DNA of 64,000 nt from Mesorhizobium australicum (GTDB lineage: Bacteria > Pseudomonadota > Alphaproteobacteria > Rhizobiales > Rhizobiaceae), in the NCBI RefSeq assembly GCF_900177325.1, contig NZ_FXBL01000004.1:4030001-4094000 (forward strand), in the 5' to 3' direction. A program made the translations under genes and the position numbers. Below, piece by piece: positions 61,093 through 64,000 of this stretch (position 1 is its first letter; every line of letters starts with the position of its first letter). The notes below the pieces were generated by a model. The model had not been told where the DNA came from. It saw only the letters and a list, made by a program, of their open reading frames with translations, and made no database searches.

Positions 61093-62706
61093 TTACATCC
61101 TCGCCACGCCGAACGTGTTCGCCCGCAACTCCCGCCGCTCGCCCTCCGCCGCGACCGACAGGCACAGCGCCAGCACCGCCCGCGTGTCGCGCGGGTCGAT
61201 GATGCCGTCGTCCCAGAGCCGTGCGGTGGCAAACAGCGCGTCCGACTGCGCCTCGATGCCACCGCGGATCATCGCGCTCTGTTTTGCCAAAGCCTCCTCG
61301 TCGACTGCGCCACCCTCCCGTGCGGCCTTGCCGCGCGCCACGATCTCCATCACCCGCGCCGCCTGCTCGCCGCCCATGACGGCGGTGCGCGCCGACGGCC
61401 AGGAGAAGATGAAGCGCGGCGCAAAACCCCGGCCGCACATGCCGTAATTGCCGGCGCCGTACGACCCGCCGATGACGAAAGTGAACTTCGGCACCCGCGC
61501 GTTGGCCACCGCCTGGATCATCTTCGACCCGTGCTTGATCGCGCCGTCGGCCTCGGCCTGTTTTCCAACCATGTAGCCGGTCGTGTTCTGCAGGAAGACC
61601 AGCGGCGTGCCGGACTGGTCGCAGAGCTGGATGAACTGCGCCGCCTTGGTCGAGCCGTCCGGCATGATCGGCCCGTTGTTGCCGAGGATGCCGACGGGAC
61701 GGCCGTCCACGAAGGCATGGCCGCATACAGTCTCCGCCCCGTAGGCCGCCTTGAACTCCAGGAATTCCGAGCGATCGACGATCCGCGCGATCACCTCGCG
61801 CATCTCGAAAGGTGTCCGGTCGTCGGCAGGCACGATGCCAAGCAGTTCGTCGGGATCGTAAACCGGCGCGGAGACGCTTCGCGGAGCGCCCTCCACCTTG
61901 TCCCAGGCGAGATGGCGCAGGATCTGCCGGCCGATCGCCAGCGCCTGCACGTCGTCGTCGGCGACATATTCGCCGAGCCCCGTGACGCGGCCGTGCACGT
62001 CGGCGCCGCCCAGCTCCTCGTCGCTCGCGTCTTCGCCGATCGCGGCCTTTACCAGCGGCGGGCCGGCGAGGAAGATCTTCGAGCGTCCCTTCACCAGAAC
62101 GACATAGTCCGACAGGCCGGGCAGATAGGCTCCGCCCGCCGTAGACGAACCATGCACGATGGCGATCTGCGGGATGCCGGCGGCGGAGAGCCGCGCCTGG
62201 TTGGCAAAGGAGCGTCCGCCCTCGACGAACATTTCTGCCTGGTAGAGCAGGTTCGCGCCGCCGCTCTCGACCAGCGAGACAATCGGCAGCCGGTTCTCCA
62301 GCGCGATCTCTTGGCAGCGAAGCGCCTTCTTGAGCCCCATCGGCGGGATCGTCCCGCCCTTGATGCCGCTGTCGTTCGCCGTGACGACGACGCGCTTGCC
62401 GGCGACCACGCCGATGCCGGCGATCGAGCCGCCGCCCATGATGTTCCTGCCGCCGTCGTCGTCGTGCATGCGATAGCCGGCGAGCGTCGAGATTTCGAGG
62501 AAAGGCGCACCGCGGTCGAGCAGCCGCTCCACCCGCTCGCGCGGCAGGATCTGGCCGCGCTTCTCGAAGGTCTCGCGGCGCGCGGCCGAGTTCTGCCGCA
62601 CCCGCTCCTCCAGTTCGCGCACCTTGGCGAGCTTCGCCGCCATTGCCTCGGCATTGGCCTTGAAGGCGGGGGACTGAGGATCGACAGAGGAGGACAGCAC
62701 CGGCAT
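61093..62706 (-). CDS. Acyl-CoA carboxylase beta subunit (carboxyltransferase)
   Basis: 537 residues, the length of methylcrotonyl- or geranyl-CoA carboxylase beta. SLVESGGANLLYQAEMFVEG and GSSTAGGAYLPGLSDYVVLV form the acyl-CoA side. FVIGGSYGAGNYGMCGRGFA and SARTAVMGGEQAARVM form the biotin side. Together with the alpha subunit it carboxylates a 3-methylenoyl-CoA. Whether the substrate is methylcrotonyl-CoA (leucine route) or geranyl-CoA (citronellol route) is not decided. Overlaps the SDR gene by one base. Confidence 0.88.
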   Translation of the reverse strand: MPVLSSSVDPQSPAFKANAEAMAAKLAKVRELEERVRQNSAARRETFEKRGQILPRERVERLLDRGAPFLEISTLAGYRMHDDDGGRNIMGGGSIAGIGVVAGKRVVVTANDSGIKGGTIPPMGLKKALRCQEIALENRLPIVSLVESGGANLLYQAEMFVEGGRSFANQARLSAAGIPQIAIVHGSSTAGGAYLPGLSDYVVLVKGRSKIFLAGPPLVKAAIGEDASDEELGGADVHGRVTGLGEYVADDDVQALAIGRQILRHLAWDKVEGAPRSVSAPVYDPDELLGIVPADDRTPFEMREVIARIVDRSEFLEFKAAYGAETVCGHAFVDGRPVGILGNNGPIMPDGSTKAAQFIQLCDQSGTPLVFLQNTTGYMVGKQAEADGAIKHGSKMIQAVANARVPKFTFVIGGSYGAGNYGMCGRGFAPRFIFSWPSARTAVMGGEQAARVMEIVARGKAAREGGAVDEEALAKQSAMIRGGIEAQSDALFATARLWDDGIIDPRDTRAVLALCLSVAAEGERRELRANTFGVARM

Positions 62707-63581
62707 CAGCCAGTGTCCTTTCCGGACAGGACCTCAGGCATGACGGCGCGGTGGAAACCGTCGAACGGTTCGGTTCCCCTTCCCTTGCCGATCGGGAACA
62801 GCGCCGAGCCGAGCGGCGACCCGCCATCGATCGGGACAGTAACGCCGGTGACGAAAGACGCGGCCGGCGACAGCAGGAAGCAGATCACGGCGGAGACCTC
62901 CGCCTCCACACCGATCCGCCCCACCGGCACGTGCCTTTTCAGCTGCGGGATCAGCGCCCGTGTCATGCCGTCATAGGTGTCCATGCCGGAGGAGGCGATC
63001 CAGCCGGGCGCGACGCAGTTGACGCGAACGCCGGCCGGCCCCCATTCATAGGCGGCCGTCTTGGTGAGGTTGACCATGCCGGCCCGCGCGGCCCCCGAAT
63101 GCGCCATGCCGGGCATGCCGCGCCACATGTCGGCCGCCATGTTGACGATGGCGCCGCCGGCCGCCTCCATCGCCTGGACGTAGACCTCCCGCATGACCAG
63201 GAAGCCGCCGGTCAGGTTGTTGGCGACGACAGCGTCGAAACCCTTTTTCGAGATCGATTGCATGGGTGCGGGAAACTGCCCGCCGGCATTGTTGACCAGA
63301 CCGTCGATCCGCCCGCGCGCGGAGATGATCGAGGCGATCGCCTCTTTCACCGCCTCCTCGTCGCGGATGTCGAACGCGCGCGCCTCCGCCGAGCCGCCGT
63401 CCTCGGCGATTTCGGCCAGCACCCTGTCCAGCTTGTCCTGCTTGCGCCCGGTGATGACGACATGCGCGCCGAGGCTCGCGAGCTCGTGCGCGACGCAGCG
63501 GCCGATGCCCGATCCGCCGCCCGTCACCACGATCGTCTGTCCGTTGAAACAGTCCTGTCGCAGTATGCTGCGATACGTCAT
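62706..63581 (-). CDS. SDR-family enoyl-CoA reductase-like protein
   Basis: 291 residues. The nucleotide-binding VVTGGGSGIG (residues 18-27) and NNAGG (97-101) are present. The usual catalytic YxxxK is replaced by HSGAARAGMVNLTK (161-174), with no Tyr, as in peroxisomal trans-2-enoyl-CoA and 2,4-dienoyl-CoA reductases. It would reduce or process an enoyl-CoA intermediate, similar to AtuG of the citronellol cluster. It is the first gene of the operon, behind the palindromic operator at 63619. Confidence 0.82.
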   Translation of the reverse strand: MTYRSILRQDCFNGQTIVVTGGGSGIGRCVAHELASLGAHVVITGRKQDKLDRVLAEIAEDGGSAEARAFDIRDEEAVKEAIASIISARGRIDGLVNNAGGQFPAPMQSISKKGFDAVVANNLTGGFLVMREVYVQAMEAAGGAIVNMAADMWRGMPGMAHSGAARAGMVNLTKTAAYEWGPAGVRVNCVAPGWIASSGMDTYDGMTRALIPQLKRHVPVGRIGVEAEVSAVICFLLSPAASFVTGVTVPIDGGSPLGSALFPIGKGRGTEPFDGFHRAVMPEVLSGKDTG

Positions 63582-63618
63582 CGGCCTCCTCCCCGAGGTG
63601 ACCGGACGCTAGACTACG

Positions 63619-63634
63619 TTGACGTAAACGTCAA
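63619..63634. promoter_or_regulatory. LiuR-like operator palindrome
   Basis: TTGACGTAAACGTCAA: 7-base inverted half-sites around AA, in the 146-base region between the divergent SDR and SCP2 genes. It resembles the MerR-family LiuR site that controls leucine/isovalerate genes in proteobacteria. No MerR gene is in the window. Confidence 0.6.
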
Positions 63635-63727
63635 ACGACTGGTAATGACTCGACAGCCCCGGAACGGTCCGGGCCGCCCATCAATCGCCGGCTGGCGCGC
63701 ATGCCCGCCCGCACTCAGGAGGACGCC

Positions 63728-64000
63728 ATGAGCGTGGAAGACATCGCCGCCAAGATGAAGGACAAGGTCGCCGCCAGCGGTTTCGACCGCTCGGTCAAGT
63801 TCGACCTCAAGGGCGAAGGCGTCATCGTCATCGACGGCACCACCGTGTCGACCACCGACGCCCCCGCCGACTGCACGATCACCATGTCGATGGACGACTT
63901 CAAGGATCTGATCGCCGGCGAGCTGAACCCCACCGCGGCCTTCATGACCGGCAAGATCAAGGTTGCCGGCGACATGTCGGTCGCCATGGCGCTCAGCCAG
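63728..64000 (+). CDS. SCP2 sterol-binding domain protein, 3' end outside window
   Basis: The first 91 residues are present, beginning MSVEDIAAKMKDKVAASGFD, from an ATG preceded by CAGGAGGACGCC. The pattern VKFDLKGEGVIVIDGTTVST, DCTITMSMDDFKDLIAGELN, FMTGKIKVAGDMSVAMAL is a complete or nearly complete SCP2 domain, which binds acyl-CoA or lipids in a hydrophobic tunnel. It is divergent from the acyl-CoA operon, with a shared operator, so a role as carrier for its acyl-CoA intermediates is likely. Confidence 0.85.
   Translation, partial: MSVEDIAAKMKDKVAASGFDRSVKFDLKGEGVIVIDGTTVSTTDAPADCTITMSMDDFKDLIAGELNPTAAFMTGKIKVAGDMSVAMALSQ

Noticed and set aside
59776..62976. Forward-strand open frame of over 1000 codons opposite the acyl-CoA dehydrogenase and carboxylase beta genes
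   Set aside because: Runs through two coding genes and a palindromic repeat in antisense, with no domain signature.

Overview
The window is a GC-rich chromosomal segment of an alphaproteobacterium. Gene content and order point to the Hyphomicrobiales (Rhizobiales), most like Mesorhizobium and relatives or Brucella. The signs are a compact flagellar regulon of the rhizobial type (VisN/VisR, Rem/FtcR, MotC/MotE, FlaF/FlbT), perfect CtrA-type sites (TTAA-N7-TTAAC), no FliA, FliD or FliS genes, and several families of intergenic palindromic repeats. The genus is an inference; no rRNA gene is present.

Positions 1-12240 are accessory metabolism. They hold a truncated transglutaminase-like gene, a thiolase, malonyl-CoA synthetase (matB), and a forward-strand group that looks made for amide and amine breakdown: a dimethylformamidase-like protein, a class III aminotransferase, a GNAT acetyltransferase and an acetylpolyamine-amidohydrolase-like deacetylase. 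Reverse-strand glpD, a hot-dog thioesterase and an iron-type alcohol dehydrogenase follow. Next is an SMR guanidinium exporter gene preceded by two ACGR-loop hairpins, which form a guanidine-II riboswitch.

Positions 12519-49440 form one almost uninterrupted motility block. visN-visR (class I regulators) lead. On the reverse strand is motA-fliM-fliN-fliG-flhB-orf. On the forward strand are orf(DUF1217)-flgF-fliI-orf-flgB-flgC-fliE-flgG-flgA-flgI-motE-flgH-fliL-fliP, two flagellin genes with their own terminators, fliF-fliH-motB-motC-fliK, rem, flgE-flgK-flgL-flaF-flbT-flgD-fliQ, flhA-fliR-fliJ-like, a rod-binding FlgJ-like gene, a FlgN-like gene and a FliL-like membrane protein. Chemotaxis genes are absent. 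Two regulatory layers can be read from the DNA. CtrA-type sites lie before rem and the flagellins. A second, position-conserved element (CAAG, 9 bases, then CTAG or similar, 37-51 bases before the start codon) lies before seven structural transcription units. In the clearest copies the CAAG is doubled with an 11-base period, as expected for an OmpR-type activator such as Rem.

Positions 49445-64000 are acyl-CoA metabolism. A MarR regulator, a crotonase, a 4-hydroxybenzoyl-CoA-type thioesterase, a feruloyl-CoA synthase and a thiolase look like a CoA-dependent phenylpropenoate beta-oxidation set. Near-identical operators sit before the crotonase and before the synthase, on either side of an exported beta-helix protein gene with an AT-rich leader. 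Beyond lies a six-gene reverse-strand operon resembling liu/atu operons (SDR, carboxylase beta, acyl-CoA dehydrogenase, crotonase, biotin carboxylase alpha), with a beta-keto acid cleavage enzyme in place of HMG-CoA lyase. It is divergent from an SCP2 gene, and a LiuR-like palindrome lies between them. Two palindromic repeats sit inside this operon, and one of them forms a gene-gene junction.
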